64,000 bases of DNA from Bradyrhizobium sp. CCBAU 53338. GTDB taxonomy: Bacteria > Pseudomonadota > Alphaproteobacteria > Rhizobiales > Xanthobacteraceae. Positions 9,940-18,533 of the stretch are shown here, piece by piece; the stretch's first letter is position 1, and every line of letters starts with the position of its first letter. The DNA is taken from the NCBI RefSeq assembly GCF_015291665.1, contig NZ_CP030048.1, positions 1,550,001-1,614,000 of the forward strand. The letters are read 5' to 3'. Position numbers and translations under genes: made by a program. The notes under the pieces are model-generated. The model made no database searches, had not been told where the DNA came from, and was given only the letters and a program-made list of their open reading frames with translations.

Positions 9940-10045
9940 TCCCTTCGCCGGCATGACCCGGATCAGGTTCAAAGGGTCACCGCGGTCCTGGGCGGGTTTG
10001 CCCATTTAGCGGTATCTCAGCTCCTCCTCGGAGCACCCCTCGGAA
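9940..10045 (-). promoter_or_regulatory. TPP riboswitch (thi-box)
   Basis: Read on the minus strand, the leader contains GAGGGGTGCTCC, then GGAGCTGAGATACC, then ACCCTTTGAACCTGATCC and GGGTCATGCCGGCGAAGGGA. These are the pyrimidine-sensor CUGAGA and the CCUGAUC parts of the thi-box in the right order and spacing. The last element contains the thiO Shine-Dalgarno, so the expected mode is sequestration of the ribosome site when TPP is bound. No terminator with a U-run is seen after it. Confidence 0.95.
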
Positions 10046-10102
10046 CGGCTCTAATGTAGGCTTGTGGAGGCCTGTGTCAACGCGTTTGGCTGGAACGGGG
10101 GA

Positions 10103-10633
10103 TTATCTGAGCGACTGCGCCCGCGCGTTGCGGACGTGCAGGCTGAGCTTCCTGTGCGGCGCGGCGCCGAACATCGGCTGCGGATTGCCGTTGGGCTCGA
10201 GTTGCGGCTCGAAGCTCGCCTGCTGCAGGGCCTGCCGGCGCTGCTGCTTTGCAACGTAGTAATAGCCGCCCGCGAAATAACGCACGGCTCGGTCGTGGTC
10301 GCCGTTGGCGGCGTGATAGGCGCCGGCGAGGTATTTGACGGCATAGGTGAGATTGGTGTTGGGGTCGCGGAGGCCTGCGGCATCGCCGGTGTAGCCGAGG
10401 CCGCGGGCGGTCGCGAGCTTGATCTGCATCAGCCCGATGGTGCCGCCATGGCCGACCAGGCCCGGCTGATAGCGGCTCTCGCGCATGATGACGCGATGCA
10501 CCAGCGCCTCCGGCACGCCGTTGGCGCGCGCATGCATCGCGACCATCTCGGCATATTCGGCCTGGCCCGCGACTGCGGCCTGCGATGACACCAATCCGGC
10601 CGCGAGCAGCGCGGCGATGCGTAAAATCTTCAT
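10103..10633 (-). CDS. secreted lytic transglycosylase (SLT domain)
   Basis: This is a 176-residue periplasmic muramidase that cleaves glycan strands to anhydromuropeptides. Residues 1-22 form a signal peptide (MKILRIAALLAAGLVSSQA). The SLT core has the catalytic Glu in MRESRY (Glu52), GTIGLMQIK, DPNTNLTYAVKYLAGAY and AVRYFAGGYY. It is short for the family, essentially one catalytic domain plus a polar tail. It lies upstream of the thi-box in the same direction but is separate from it. Confidence 0.9.
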   Translation of the reverse strand: MKILRIAALLAAGLVSSQAAVAGQAEYAEMVAMHARANGVPEALVHRVIMRESRYQPGLVGHGGTIGLMQIKLATARGLGYTGDAAGLRDPNTNLTYAVKYLAGAYHAANGDHDRAVRYFAGGYYYVAKQQRRQALQQASFEPQLEPNGNPQPMFGAAPHRKLSLHVRNARAQSLR

Positions 10634-10866
10634 CTGAAATCCCGGCTTGCCTGAATGGCCTGCGCCCGGCCGCCGTTAGGCCTGCCGAACGCGGCGATGA
10701 TGTGACCAAACGCCGCCGCTGACGTTTTTGCGGCGCAGAGCCGCGGTTACGACGCAATGCCGGCGCAGAAGTTCCTTCAGGCGGACAACTCGCGGCAGCG
10801 AGCCTGTCTATTCGCGTCAGCCCGCGAAAGCGAGTATGAAGCGCCCTGCGAATCGGGAGAGGTGCC

Positions 10867-11112
10867 ATGACAAAAACAACCATGGTCGACACCCATAGCG
10901 GCGACATGTCCGGACAAGCTCTGCCCACACAGAACCCGTGTGCCCAGTGCGGCGCGCCGATCGCGCAGCCCGACTGGATCGAACCGGGCGAGGGACGGGT
11001 GTCCTATCTCTGGACCTGCCACGCCTGCAATTATCGCTTCGAGGCGATCGCGATCTTCGACGAGCCCAAGGTTGCCGGAAAGGCTGCCGAATATCCGCCG
11101 CTCGCGGCGTAG
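10867..11112 (+). CDS. small zinc-ribbon-like protein
   Basis: This 81-residue protein carries two CxxC pairs, CAQC near residue 25 and CHAC near residue 52, about 25 residues apart. That is the arrangement of a zinc ribbon (PCAQCGAPI...WTCHACNYRFE). The part after the ribbon is acidic and ends PPLAA. A GGGAGAGG ribosome site lies five bases before the ATG. It stands alone, facing the convergent histidine-kinase gene. The role is unknown; a nucleic-acid or protein adaptor is possible. Confidence 0.75.
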   Translation: MTKTTMVDTHSGDMSGQALPTQNPCAQCGAPIAQPDWIEPGEGRVSYLWTCHACNYRFEAIAIFDEPKVAGKAAEYPPLAA

Positions 11113-11121
11113 GGCGCTGTC

Positions 11122-12447
11122 CTAAGCCGCCAGCCGCGGCTGCTGCCACACCGGCAATTGCATCCGCACGATCAGCCCGTGCGGCTGGCGGTCGTGCAGC
11201 GACAGCTCGCCGCCATGGGCGAGCGCGATCGCGCGCGCGATCGACAGGCCGAGGCCGAAGCCGGTGGAATCGTCCATGGTGCGCGCGTCGTCGCCGCGCA
11301 CGAACGGCTCCAGCATCTCCTGCTTGCGCGCATCCGAGATGCCGGGACCGTCATCCTCGACGTCGATGACGAGCCTGGTGCCGGCGACGTCCAGGCGGAT
11401 CGTCACTTCAGCGCCGAAGCGTACCGCGTTCTCGACGAGGTTGGTGACGCCGCGATGCAGATCGTCGGGCCGCGCGGCGGCGGTCGCGGAAGCGGGGCCC
11501 TCGTAGTGCACGACATGGCCCATGTCGCCGAACTGGTCGGCGACGAGTTGCAGCGTGCTCGCGATGTCGACCAGCGTGATCGCCTCGATCTGGCGGTCGT
11601 TGCGCAGCAGCGACAGCACGCTCTCCAGCATCGAGCGCATCTGGTCGAGGTCGATCAGCATGCGCTTGCGGTTGCCCTCGTCCTCGATGAACTCGGCGCG
11701 CAGGCGCAGCCGCGTGATCGGGGTGCGCAGGTCGTGGCTGATCGCCGCCAGCATGCGGGTGCGATCCGACATCAGCCGCGCGATGCGCTCGTGCATGCGG
11801 TTGAGCGCGCGGGCGACCGAGCGGATCTCCTCCGGGCCGCGCTCGGGCAGCGGCTCCGCTTCGCCGTCGAGGCTGAAATTCTCGGCCGCCTTGGCAAAGG
11901 ACGACAGCGGCGTCGCCAGCGCGCGCGCCGCCCACAGGCCGAGCACGGTGATGCAGATGAAGGCGGTCATCAGCGTCACCAGCCACGGCGCGCCCCAGAA
12001 CCAGGGACGCGGACCGTTCTCGACGTGGCCCGCGATCATGCTGCCGTCGGGCAACTCCACGCCGATGCGATAGGCGTCGCCGTCGGGCGAAAGCCGTCCC
12101 ACCTTGAAGCCGTGGCCGAGGTGGCGGCGGATCCCGTGCAGGTGCTGGCTGTCGCTGTCCGCGACGATCGTCGCCGTGCCGGGCGCGAGCGTCTCGATCC
12201 GGAGTTTCGGGAAGGCGCGGACCAGATCGGCGACGAGGCGCGGCCGATCGCTCTCGGCAGCTGAATTCAGCAGCAGCGCCGCATCGGTCAGTTGATGGGC
12301 ACCGTCCGGCGGCGCGTCCGGACGGTCGGGCCGGCTGATCAGGAAGGCGGTGGTGACGACGAGATGCAGCGCGACGGTCGAGGCCAGCACCAGCGCGGCG
12401 ATCTGGCCGCCGATGCCCTTGAGGTGGAAGAACCCGAACGGCCTCAT
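11122..12447 (-). CDS. sensor histidine kinase (EnvZ-like)
   Basis: This 441-residue membrane kinase has a first membrane helix at about residues 14-37, a periplasmic sensor of about 110 residues, and a second helix at about 153-175. A HAMP linker follows, then the phospho-acceptor His in AAISHDLRTPITRLR (His238) and an HATPase domain with NLVENAVRFG, DVEDDGPGIS and GFGLGLSIA. The periplasmic domain has no recognised fold, so the signal is unknown. It lies 14 bases after the response regulator and is co-transcribed with it. The start follows AGGGCG. Confidence 0.93.
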   Translation of the reverse strand: MRPFGFFHLKGIGGQIAALVLASTVALHLVVTTAFLISRPDRPDAPPDGAHQLTDAALLLNSAAESDRPRLVADLVRAFPKLRIETLAPGTATIVADSDSQHLHGIRRHLGHGFKVGRLSPDGDAYRIGVELPDGSMIAGHVENGPRPWFWGAPWLVTLMTAFICITVLGLWAARALATPLSSFAKAAENFSLDGEAEPLPERGPEEIRSVARALNRMHERIARLMSDRTRMLAAISHDLRTPITRLRLRAEFIEDEGNRKRMLIDLDQMRSMLESVLSLLRNDRQIEAITLVDIASTLQLVADQFGDMGHVVHYEGPASATAAARPDDLHRGVTNLVENAVRFGAEVTIRLDVAGTRLVIDVEDDGPGISDARKQEMLEPFVRGDDARTMDDSTGFGLGLSIARAIALAHGGELSLHDRQPHGLIVRMQLPVWQQPRLAA

Positions 12448-12461
12448 CGTCGCACGCCCTG

Positions 12462-13202
12462 TCAGTTGCTCAGGGGCGTCGTAACCGCTTCCGTTCTGGG
12501 CGTAAACAGGTAACCGCCGGAACGCACCGTCTTGATGATGGTGGGGTCGGCCGGATTGGGCTCGATCTTGCGGCGGATGCGGCTGACCAGAACGTCGATG
12601 GAGCGCTCGAACGAGCCGGTGTTGCGGCCCTGCGTGAGGTCGAGCAGGCTGTCGCGCGACAGCACCCGGCCGGGACGCTCGCAGAAGGTGCGGAGCAGGT
12701 CGAACTCGGCGCTGGTCACCGCGACGCGGGCGCCTTCCGGATTGCGCAGCTCGCGCAGGCGCAGATCGATGCGCCAGCCTTCGAAGGCGAGCGTCGAGGC
12801 CCCCTCGATCGAGCTTGCGGCCTGGGCGGAGGCCTGGCGCCGCAGCACCGCGTTGATGCGGGCGAGCAGTTCGCGCGGGTTGAACGGCTTCGGCAGGTAA
12901 TCGTCCGCGCCCATCTCGAGGCCGACGATGCGGTCGACGTCCTCGCCGCGCGCGGTCAGCATGATGATCGGCGTCTGCGCCTCGGAGCGCACCTTGCGGC
13001 ACAGGCTGAGACCGTCTTCGCCGGGCAGCATGACGTCGAGAATGATGAGGTCAACGCGGTGGTCGGCCATGGCACGCGACATCTCGCGCCCGTCGCTCAC
13101 AGCGGTCACGTTGCAGGAGTTGTTGCGCAAATATTTCGCAATCAACGTCCGGGTTTCGCGGTCGTCCTCGACGACCAGGATGTTGGGAGAGGGAATGGCC
13201 AT
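12462..13202 (-). CDS. OmpR-family response regulator
   Basis: A receiver domain (phospho-acceptor Asp56 in LIILDVMLPGEDG, conserved Lys in LPKPF) is followed by an OmpR-type winged helix (SAEFDLLRTFCERPGRVLSRDSLL, SIDVLVSRIRRKIE, IIKTVRSGGYLF). The 246-residue length is normal. It is the first gene of a two-gene operon with the sensor kinase and faces away from the low-complexity gene at 13384; the 180-base gap between them should hold both promoters. The target genes cannot be read from this sequence. Confidence 0.94.
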   Translation of the reverse strand: MAIPSPNILVVEDDRETRTLIAKYLRNNSCNVTAVSDGREMSRAMADHRVDLIILDVMLPGEDGLSLCRKVRSEAQTPIIMLTARGEDVDRIVGLEMGADDYLPKPFNPRELLARINAVLRRQASAQAASSIEGASTLAFEGWRIDLRLRELRNPEGARVAVTSAEFDLLRTFCERPGRVLSRDSLLDLTQGRNTGSFERSIDVLVSRIRRKIEPNPADPTIIKTVRSGGYLFTPRTEAVTTPLSN

Positions 13203-13383
13203 GGGCCTTGTTTGTCCAAGATTCGGGCCAAAAGGCGAAGATTTTTGTTTCCGTTTGTTTCGGAATGTATTTCCGCAACAAAGGGCAACGACTGCGTCGT
13301 CGTGCGGCAAGGTTCCGTTAAGCCCGTTAACCATACCGTGGCGCAGTTGCGTCCGAAACCCCGCAAAAACCACGGTGCCATCC

Positions 13384-13956
13384 ATGACTTCGATTTCGGC
13401 GGCTTCCGCCAGTCATCACCAGTCGCCGCTCCAGCGGCTACAGCAGGAATTGCAGTCGGAAGTGTCCGACGGCACGATCTCGTCCTCGGACCAGTCCGCG
13501 CTCACGACCGCCCTGCAAGACATCGACACCGCGCTCCAGCAGAGCCGCTCCAGCGATCAGTCCAGCGGCACCAGGCCGTCCAAGGACGGGCTGAAATCCA
13601 AGATCGACGATCTCATCTCGAACGAGGTCTCGAGCGGGACGCTGACGTCGGATCAGGCCGACGAACTGAAGGGCGTGTTTCAGTCCGCCTTCGCCAAGGG
13701 CCCCGGCGGTCCCGGCGGCGCGGGCGGCCCGCCTCCCGGTCCGCCGCCGTCGGATGACGGCTCTTCGGATTCCTCGTCGTCGACGGATTCGACGAGCAGC
13801 AGTTCGACCGACAGCAGCACGGCCAAGATCCTCGAGCAGTTTCTCCAGGCGCTGCAGCAGTCGCAGTCGTCGAACTCCTCCTACGGCGCCGACGGCACGA
13901 CGAGCGCGTCGAGCAGTTCGGATTTTTCGGCGCTGCTGATCGACTACAAGAGCTGA
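13384..13956 (+). CDS. Ser/Gln-rich low-complexity hypothetical protein
   Basis: This 190-residue protein is not recognised. The N-terminal half has two similar amphipathic segments, VSDGTISSSDQSALTTALQDI and VSSGTLTSDQADELKGVFQSA, which look like a duplicated helix-loop-helix unit. A Gly/Pro stretch (GPGGPGGAGGPPPGPPP) and Ser/Asp/Thr-rich runs follow. There is no signal peptide or membrane helix. The duplicated DG-S-D phrases recall an EF-hand-like or dockerin-like arrangement, but the ligand spacing is not convincing. It is divergent from the two-component operon, which may control it. Confidence 0.7.
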   Translation: MTSISAASASHHQSPLQRLQQELQSEVSDGTISSSDQSALTTALQDIDTALQQSRSSDQSSGTRPSKDGLKSKIDDLISNEVSSGTLTSDQADELKGVFQSAFAKGPGGPGGAGGPPPGPPPSDDGSSDSSSSTDSTSSSSTDSSTAKILEQFLQALQQSQSSNSSYGADGTTSASSSSDFSALLIDYKS

Positions 13957-14175
13957 CCTGCGCGACGCTGGTCGGCGCGTTCCTCGCCGCGATCGTGCTT
14001 CACCCAGGGCGCATGATCGTCGGCGGGGAACTGTGCATCTCGCACGTTCCCGAGCAGGAACTTCTGCTCGCGCCGCTGCACCGCGATGGCGCAACGAAAT
14101 TGCCGCACGCTAGGAACTGCGCGTGATCGTGGCTGTTCTCTCCGCACAAGTTTTCTGCTGAAGGAGAGGACAACA

Positions 14176-14715
14176 ATGTTGATGAAATCGATCGCCGCCG
14201 GCCTTGCCGGCACCGCTCTGCTTGCGACCGTTGCGTTTGCGCAAAATCCGGCCGCCACCACCACGACCACCACCGAGAAGTCGCCAACGGCTTCGACGGC
14301 GACGACCACGACGACGAGCGCGTCGGGCGAATGGCGTACCTCGAAGATGGACGGCGTCAAGGTCTACAACGAGGCCAACGAGAACATCGGCTCGATCAAC
14401 GACCTGCTGATGGACAAGAGCGGCAGCATCAAGATCGCCGTGATCGGCGTCGGCGGCTTCCTCGGCATGGGCGAGCATCTCGTCGCCGTGCCGTACGAGA
14501 AGCTGAAGTTCGTCAATGAGGCCGTCGCCTCTACCACGACGACCAACCCGAACGCCAAGCCGGCCGCGACCACGACGACCGGCGCTGCGACCAGCACCGA
14601 GAAGACGACCACGACTACGAAGAGTTCGTCGTCGAAGTGGTATCCCGACCACGCCGTGTTCAATGCGACCAAGGACCAGCTGAAGAACATGCCCGAGTTC
14701 AAGTACTCGGAGTAA
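14176..14715 (+). CDS. exported PRC-barrel domain protein with Thr-rich linkers
   Basis: This is a 179-residue protein with a signal peptide (MLMKSIAAGLAGTALLATVAFAQ) and a Thr/Ala-rich linker. A single PRC-barrel follows (KVYNEANENIGSINDLLMDKSG, IGVGGFLGMGEHLVAVPYEKL), then a second Thr-rich segment and a short conserved tail (WYPDHAVFNATKDQLKNMPEF). PRC-barrels are small all-beta domains found in photosynthetic reaction centres and RNA-processing proteins; exported single-barrel forms are abundant in rhizobia and of unclear role, perhaps stress related. AAGGAGAGG gives a strong ribosome site, and a hairpin follows the stop. Confidence 0.88.
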   Translation: MLMKSIAAGLAGTALLATVAFAQNPAATTTTTTEKSPTASTATTTTTSASGEWRTSKMDGVKVYNEANENIGSINDLLMDKSGSIKIAVIGVGGFLGMGEHLVAVPYEKLKFVNEAVASTTTTNPNAKPAATTTTGAATSTEKTTTTTKSSSSKWYPDHAVFNATKDQLKNMPEFKYSE

Positions 14716-14741
14716 TGCGGATCGCGTGAGTGCCGAAACGA

Positions 14742-14782
14742 AGCGCGCCCGGTTTTCCACCGGGCGCGCTGTCCTGTCTTTT
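14742..14782 (+). terminator. hairpin terminator after the PRC-barrel gene
   Basis: An 11-bp GC-rich stem, AGCGCGCCCGG against CCGGGCGCGCT with a seven-base loop, begins 27 bases after the stop. It is followed by GTCCTGTCTTTTGTC, a modest T-run. Confidence 0.65.
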
Positions 14783-14836
14783 GTCAGTGTGAGGAGCCCG
14801 CGACAAAATTGCAGAGCAATTTTGCGCTGGTGCGAC

Positions 14837-14898
14837 GAAGCGATCCAGACCGTCGCCGCGGAGGGATTTTGGATTGCTTCGCTACGCTCGCAATGACG
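14837..14898. repeat. degenerate dispersed repeat
   Basis: Inverted ends GAAGCGATCCAGA and TTTTGGATTGCTTC are followed by GCTACGCTCGCAATGACGG, the tail found in many Bradyrhizobium intergenic repeats. A separate 9-bp hairpin (CAAAATTGC/GCAATTTTG) sits just before it at 14804-14824. Confidence 0.5.
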
Positions 14899-14914
14899 GC
14901 GGATAGAGCCAGCC

Positions 14915-16123
14915 TCACTTCACCAGCGGGCAGCCGCCCTTGTCGAGCGGGCGGAAGGCTTCGTCGCCGGGCACGGTGGCGATGAGCTTGTAGAGGTCCC
15001 ACTCGCCCTTGGATTCCTCGGGCTTCTTCACCTCGTACAGATTCATGTCGTGGACCATGCGGCCGTCGATGCGGATCTTGCCGTTCTTGGCGAAGAAGTC
15101 GTTGATCGGCATCTTGCGCATCTGCTCCATCACCTTCGGCGCTTCGTCGGTCTTGATAGCCTCGATCGCCTTCAGATAGTGCATCGTCGCCGAATAGAGG
15201 CCGGCCTGGATCATGGTCGGCATGTGGCCGACCTTGTCGTTGAAGCGCTTGGAGAAGGCGCGGGTCTCGTCATTGGTGTCCCAGTAGAACGCATCGGTGA
15301 TGATCAGGCCTTGCGTCGCCTTGATGCCGAGCGAATGAACGTCGGTGATTTCCATGAGCAGCGCGATCATCTTCTGGCCGCCTTGCGTGATGCCGAACTC
15401 GGCGGCCTGCTTCAGCGCATTGGTGGTGTCGCCACCGGCGTTCGCCAGCGCGACCACCTTGGCCTTCGAGGCCTGGGCTTGGAGCAGGAACGACGAGAAG
15501 TCGGACGAGTTGAGCGGGTGGCGGACGTCGCCGAGCACCTTGCCGCCGCTCTCCTTGACGACATTGGCTGCGTCGCGCTCCAGCGCCTGGCCGAAGGCAT
15601 AGTCGGCAGTGACGAAGAACCAGGTATCCTCGCCGCGCTTCACCATCGCCTTGCCGGCGACGTTCGACAGCGCATAGGTGTCGTAGGTCCAGTGCACTGT
15701 GTTGGGTGAGCAGGCGACGCCCGTGATGTCGGAGGAGCCGCCGCCGGAATTGATGTTGATCTTGTTCTTCTCGCGCGTCAGTGCCGAAATCGGCAATGCG
15801 ACCGATGAGGTCGGCACGTCCATGACCGCGTCCACCTTGTCGTTGTCGTACCAGTTGCGGGCAATGTTGACGCCGACGTCGGGCTTGTTCTGGTGATCGG
15901 CGGACACGACCTGGATCGGGACGCCCGCGACCTTGCCGCCGTAATCGGCGACGGCCATCTCGACGGCGGCGAGCGACCCCTTGCCGGTCGCGTCGGCATA
16001 GAGGCTCGACATGTCGGTGAGCACGCCGAGCTTGACGACGTTGTCGGAAATCTGGGCCTGCGCCGTGCCGCATGTTGCGGCCATGGCGAAGCTGGCCGCG
16101 ACCGCGGCGATGAGTCTTTGCAT
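14915..16123 (-). CDS. ABC transporter substrate-binding protein, branched-chain amino acid (LivJ) type
   Basis: This 402-residue periplasmic protein has a signal peptide (MQRLIAAVAASFAMAATCGTAQA) followed by the type-I binding fold of the LivJ/urea/amide family: VVKLGVLTDMSSLYAD, GVPIQVVSADHQNKPDVG, INSGGGSSDITG, FFVTADYAFGQALE and YSATMHYLKAIEAIKTDEA. Members bind amino acids, amides or small aromatic acids; the ligand is not predictable here. No liv-type permease or ATPase is adjacent, so it is an orphan that must use components encoded elsewhere. Confidence 0.92.
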   Translation of the reverse strand: MQRLIAAVAASFAMAATCGTAQAQISDNVVKLGVLTDMSSLYADATGKGSLAAVEMAVADYGGKVAGVPIQVVSADHQNKPDVGVNIARNWYDNDKVDAVMDVPTSSVALPISALTREKNKININSGGGSSDITGVACSPNTVHWTYDTYALSNVAGKAMVKRGEDTWFFVTADYAFGQALERDAANVVKESGGKVLGDVRHPLNSSDFSSFLLQAQASKAKVVALANAGGDTTNALKQAAEFGITQGGQKMIALLMEITDVHSLGIKATQGLIITDAFYWDTNDETRAFSKRFNDKVGHMPTMIQAGLYSATMHYLKAIEAIKTDEAPKVMEQMRKMPINDFFAKNGKIRIDGRMVHDMNLYEVKKPEESKGEWDLYKLIATVPGDEAFRPLDKGGCPLVK

Positions 16124-16242
16124 ATTGTTCTCCCTCAGTCTTGTTGTTGGGGTTTTGTTGCGGGGACTGTTCTAGCGACAAACCGGCGCTGGGGCAAAGG
16201 CCGGGGATTTGCGAGGTGGGGTGAGAAATAGGTAGTGCTCTC

Positions 16243-16350
16243 CGTCATTCCGGGGCGCGCGCAGCGAGAGCCCGGAATCCATCGTGCCGCAGCGACGGTG
16301 GGTGAATGGATTCCGGGGCTCGCGCCCAAGAGGGCGCGTCCCGGAATGAC
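16243..16350. repeat. dispersed palindromic repeat (GTCATTCCGGGGCGCG family)
   Basis: The arms CGTCATTCCGGGGCGCGCG and CGCGTCCCGGAATGAC enclose AGAGCCCGGAATCCAT with its inverse ATGGATTCCGGG. It lies 12 bases beyond the end of the polyamine-type transporter operon, where its transcript would fold into a long hairpin that could protect or terminate the mRNA. A fragment of the same family lies near 55487. Confidence 0.75.
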
Positions 16351-16362
16351 AGTTGGGGGCGC

Positions 16363-17190
16363 TCAGCCGCCGCCCTTGAGCCGCTCGTTGCGTCGGCGCA
16401 GGCCTTCGAGCGTCGCGAGGAGGATGACCGAAACCGTCGTCAGGATCACTGCGGCCGCCGTGATGGTCGGGCTGATGTTCTCGCGGATACCGCTGAACAT
16501 TTCGCGCGGCAAGGTGCGCTGCTCCGGTCCCGCCATGAACAGCACGATCACGACCTCGTCGAAGCTGGTCGCGAAGGCGAACAGGGCGCCCGATGCCAGG
16601 CCCGGCAGGATCAGCGGCAGGATCACACGGCGGAATGCTTGAAGCGGCGATGCGCCGAGCGAGGCAGCGGCGCGGGCGAGGTTGGTGTCGAAGCTCTGCA
16701 GCGTCGCGCCGACCGTGATCACCACGAACGGCGTTGCGAGCGCGGTGTGGGCGAGAATCAGGCCGAGATAGCTGCCGGTCAGCCCGATCGGCGCGAAGAA
16801 GAAATAGAGACCGACCGCGGTGATGACGCCGGGCACGACGACCGGCGACAGCACGAAAGCCAGCACCAGCGGTTTGAACCGGCTCTTCCATTGCGCGAGC
16901 CCAAGAGCTGCCAACGTCCCGAGCGCCATCGATAGCAGCGTCGAAGCGACACCGATGATCATGCTGTTCTTCAGCGAATTCATCCAGCGCGGCGAGGTGA
17001 TGAATTCGTCGTACCAGCGCAAGGAGAGGCCCGGCAGCGGATAGGTGAGATACGAGCCCGAGCTGAAGGACAGCGGCATGATCGCCAGGATCGGCGCGAT
17101 CAGGAAGACGAACACCAGCGCGGAGATGACCATGGTTGCGGTCCACGCGATGCGCTGGCTGGGTGTACGCAAGGAGGGAGCGTCGCTCAA
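16363..17190 (-). CDS. ABC transporter permease, PotC-like
   Basis: This 275-residue inner-membrane protein has six predicted helices and the BPD_transp_1 EAA-type loop AAASLGASPLQAFRRVILPL. It matches the second permease of spermidine/putrescine-type importers (FLIAPILAIMPLSFSSGSYL, PGLSLRWYDEFI, SFDEVVIVLFMAGPEQRTLP). A TTG start is chosen. It overlaps the stop of the preceding permease by two bases and has GGAGGG eight bases upstream; the next in-frame ATG would remove part of the first membrane helix. Confidence 0.9.
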   Translation of the reverse strand: MSDAPSLRTPSQRIAWTATMVISALVFVFLIAPILAIMPLSFSSGSYLTYPLPGLSLRWYDEFITSPRWMNSLKNSMIIGVASTLLSMALGTLAALGLAQWKSRFKPLVLAFVLSPVVVPGVITAVGLYFFFAPIGLTGSYLGLILAHTALATPFVVITVGATLQSFDTNLARAAASLGASPLQAFRRVILPLILPGLASGALFAFATSFDEVVIVLFMAGPEQRTLPREMFSGIRENISPTITAAAVILTTVSVILLATLEGLRRRNERLKGGG

Positions 17191-18449
17191 TTCTTCATCC
17201 CTCCCGTGACCTGCTGGCCCTGCACCAGCTTGCCGTAGACGAGGGCGAGCAGAATTGTGGCGAGCAGCAGCACCGCCCCCAGCGCCGAAGCCAGGCCCCA
17301 ATTGGCTGTTTCGGTGGTGTAGAGCGCGATGAAGTAGCTGATCATCTGATCGGCGGCGCCCCCGACGAGGGCGGGGGTGATGTAGTAGCCGAGTGCAAGG
17401 ATGAAGACGAGCAGGCTGCCCGCGCCGACGCCGGGCAGGGTTTGCGGCAGATAGATCCGCAGGAAGGCGGTAAGGGGCGGCGCGCCGAGCGAGGCGGCGG
17501 CGCGCATATACGCCGGCGAGATCGCCTTCATGCTGCTGTACAGCGGCAGGATCATGAACGGCAGCAGCACGTGGGTCATGGCCACGCAGACGCCGAACCG
17601 GTTGTAGATCAGGCGCAACGGCTCGTCGATGATGCCGAGCCAGTGCAGGCTGTCGTTGACGACGCCATTGCTCTGCAGCAGCACGATCCAGGCGCAGGTG
17701 CGGACCAGGAGCGACGTCCAGAACGGCAGCAGCACGAAGATCATCAAGAGGTTCGACTTGCCCGGCGGCAGCGCCGCGAGCAGATAGGCGACCGGAAAGC
17801 CGAGTATCAGGCAGAGCGCTGTGACACCGAGGCTGATGAGGAAGGTACGGGCGAAAACCTCGCGGTAGATGGCCTGATCCGGCGGGGCTGCGACGATCGC
17901 GCCGTCCGCGTTCCTGACGAGGTCGAGCGCCCCCAGAAGGTAGAAGCTGGTGACCGGGCCACCGGCGTCCTTGATCGTCGTCCAAGTTGCGCGTTCGCGC
18001 CAGGCTGGGTTGATCTTGCCCAGCGTCTCCCTTGCCGTGCCTGCTTCCGGCACGGTCTTCAGATTGCGTGCGGTGCCGATGAGGATCGTGCGAAAACCGT
18101 TCAGGGCGTAATTGAGCCGTTTGGCCGCGATGGCGATGGTGCCGGCGGCGCGCGCCGCCTGGATGTCGCTTGCCAGCGCCGCGTATGTCTTTTCGTCCGG
18201 CAGATCCTTGCCATCCCAGCCGGCGAGAGCTGCGATCGTTTGCGGCAGAACCTGGCGCACCTCCCGGTCATCGACTGCGTGCCACAGCATGCCTGCGATG
18301 GGCCCGGCGAAGGTGAACAGCAGAAACAGCAGCAGCGGCACAACCAGCGCCAGGGCCTTGAACTGACGTGCGCGCTCCGCCCGCTTCAGGCGGCGCTTGA
18401 GCGGCACGCTGGTCTTGCTATCGGCGCCGGTCAGGGACGCTGCTGTCAT
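17187..18449 (-). CDS. ABC transporter permease, PotB-like with large periplasmic insert
   Basis: This is the first permease of the polyamine-type importer, 420 residues where the family is usually near 290. The extra length is a hydrophilic segment between membrane helix 1 (about residues 32-52) and helix 2 (about 198-218). The core has FPVAYLLAALPPGKSNLLM, LPFWTSLLVRTCAWIVLL, the EAA loop AAASLGAPPLTAFLRIYLPQ and YYITPALVGG. It is translationally coupled to the next permease. The insert may contact the binding protein. Confidence 0.9.
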   Translation of the reverse strand: MTAASLTGADSKTSVPLKRRLKRAERARQFKALALVVPLLLFLLFTFAGPIAGMLWHAVDDREVRQVLPQTIAALAGWDGKDLPDEKTYAALASDIQAARAAGTIAIAAKRLNYALNGFRTILIGTARNLKTVPEAGTARETLGKINPAWRERATWTTIKDAGGPVTSFYLLGALDLVRNADGAIVAAPPDQAIYREVFARTFLISLGVTALCLILGFPVAYLLAALPPGKSNLLMIFVLLPFWTSLLVRTCAWIVLLQSNGVVNDSLHWLGIIDEPLRLIYNRFGVCVAMTHVLLPFMILPLYSSMKAISPAYMRAAASLGAPPLTAFLRIYLPQTLPGVGAGSLLVFILALGYYITPALVGGAADQMISYFIALYTTETANWGLASALGAVLLLATILLALVYGKLVQGQQVTGGMKN

Positions 18450-18533
18450 GAACAGATCATTCTGGGCAAGGGACTGGGCGCAGGCGAAGGGTATCCACTC
18501 TCTGCCTGCGCCACGTGCCGGTTCGGTCGTGCG

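Noticed and set aside
13051..13381. Frames continuing upstream of the response-regulator start
   Set aside because: The receiver domain begins directly after the chosen ATG; the upstream extension is GC-poor promoter DNA with no domain.
13957..14175. Gap of about 220 bases searched for a small gene
   Set aside because: Several short frames exist on both strands, but none has a good ribosome site and plausible composition together.
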